Of a stretch of DNA of 64,000 bases, positions 63,860-64,000 are shown piece by piece. Below the pieces are notes generated by a model, which was not told where the DNA came from, searched no databases, and was given only the letters and a program-made list of their open reading frames with translations. The first letter of the stretch is position 1; every line of letters begins with the position of its first letter. The stretch spans positions 42,095,777-42,159,776 of the forward strand of contig NC_134569.1 in the NCBI RefSeq assembly GCF_050947875.1, given 5' to 3'. The translations under genes were made by a program, and so were the position numbers. The stretch comes from Dermacentor variabilis (lineage: Eukaryota > Arthropoda > Arachnida > Ixodida > Ixodidae).

Positions 63860-64000
63860 TTTGGACTTCCTACCGCAAGCGCCGCTGGTTCGAGAGCGGC
63901 TTTGCTTCCAAGTACAGGCTGTCCGATGCGTAAAGCACGACACATTTGCCCCTCGACTGTAAAAATGACGGCAGGAGCGGTAAGATAATTGGCGGGACGT

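Overview
The window is repeat-rich eukaryotic genomic DNA, most probably from a hard (ixodid) tick. Two copies of a tRNA-derived SINE match what I recall of the tick SINE family Ruka. The rest is dominated by non-LTR retrotransposons of the I, CR1 and RTE type, small terminal-inverted-repeat (TIR) elements and long microsatellites. I see no operons, no ribosome binding sites and no compact gene arrangement. Species and family assignments come from memory of the families and were not searched.

Layout. 0-3 kb: (TGTA)n and (CA)n tracts and a 10-bp-period minisatellite. 3.2-4.6 kb: an old LINE end carrying two abutting MITEs, followed by a minus-strand deleted I-like element. 5.1 kb: a SINE. 5.8-6.9 kb: a CpG-rich block. 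8.2-9.2, 17.9-19.1, 19.2-21.2 and 32.6-33.1 kb: four copies of one ~0.95 kb TIR element, two of them carrying later insertions. 10.6-12.4 kb: an I-like element with a zinc-knuckle ORF1 but no ORF2. 13.2 kb: a fold-back MITE. 14.3-16.5 kb: a decayed minus-strand LINE with RT and RNase H. 25.3 kb: a mariner remnant. 27.2-28.9 kb: a CpG island followed by a convincing first coding exon with a signal peptide. 33.7-34.8 and 40.6-41.6 kb: further CpG-rich blocks with weaker exon candidates. 37.6-39.5 kb: a minus-strand CR1-like LINE. 52.4-56.6 kb: an I-like LINE (RT plus RNase H) whose 3' UTR is split by a nearly intact RTE LINE with an 8-bp target duplication. 57.0-60.0 kb: another CGTTA-ended repeat, a second ORF1-only I derivative with a coding VNTR, and a LINE 3' end.

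Host genes. The only host coding sequence I would defend is the 94-bp exon at 28,835-28,928 (+), which ends in a GTAAGT donor. The others (34,380 and 40,185-40,304) are candidates. The window is therefore mostly intergenic or intronic and is best read as a layered record of insertions: MITEs into a LINE, a SINE into a DNA element, RTE into an I element.

The most unusual feature is a set of three I-like copies that keep ORF1 and the 3' tail but lack reverse transcriptase. Two of them share the same internal deletion structure, which suggests a non-autonomous 'half-LINE' lineage. I found no evidence of a novel defence, metabolic or regulatory gene system.
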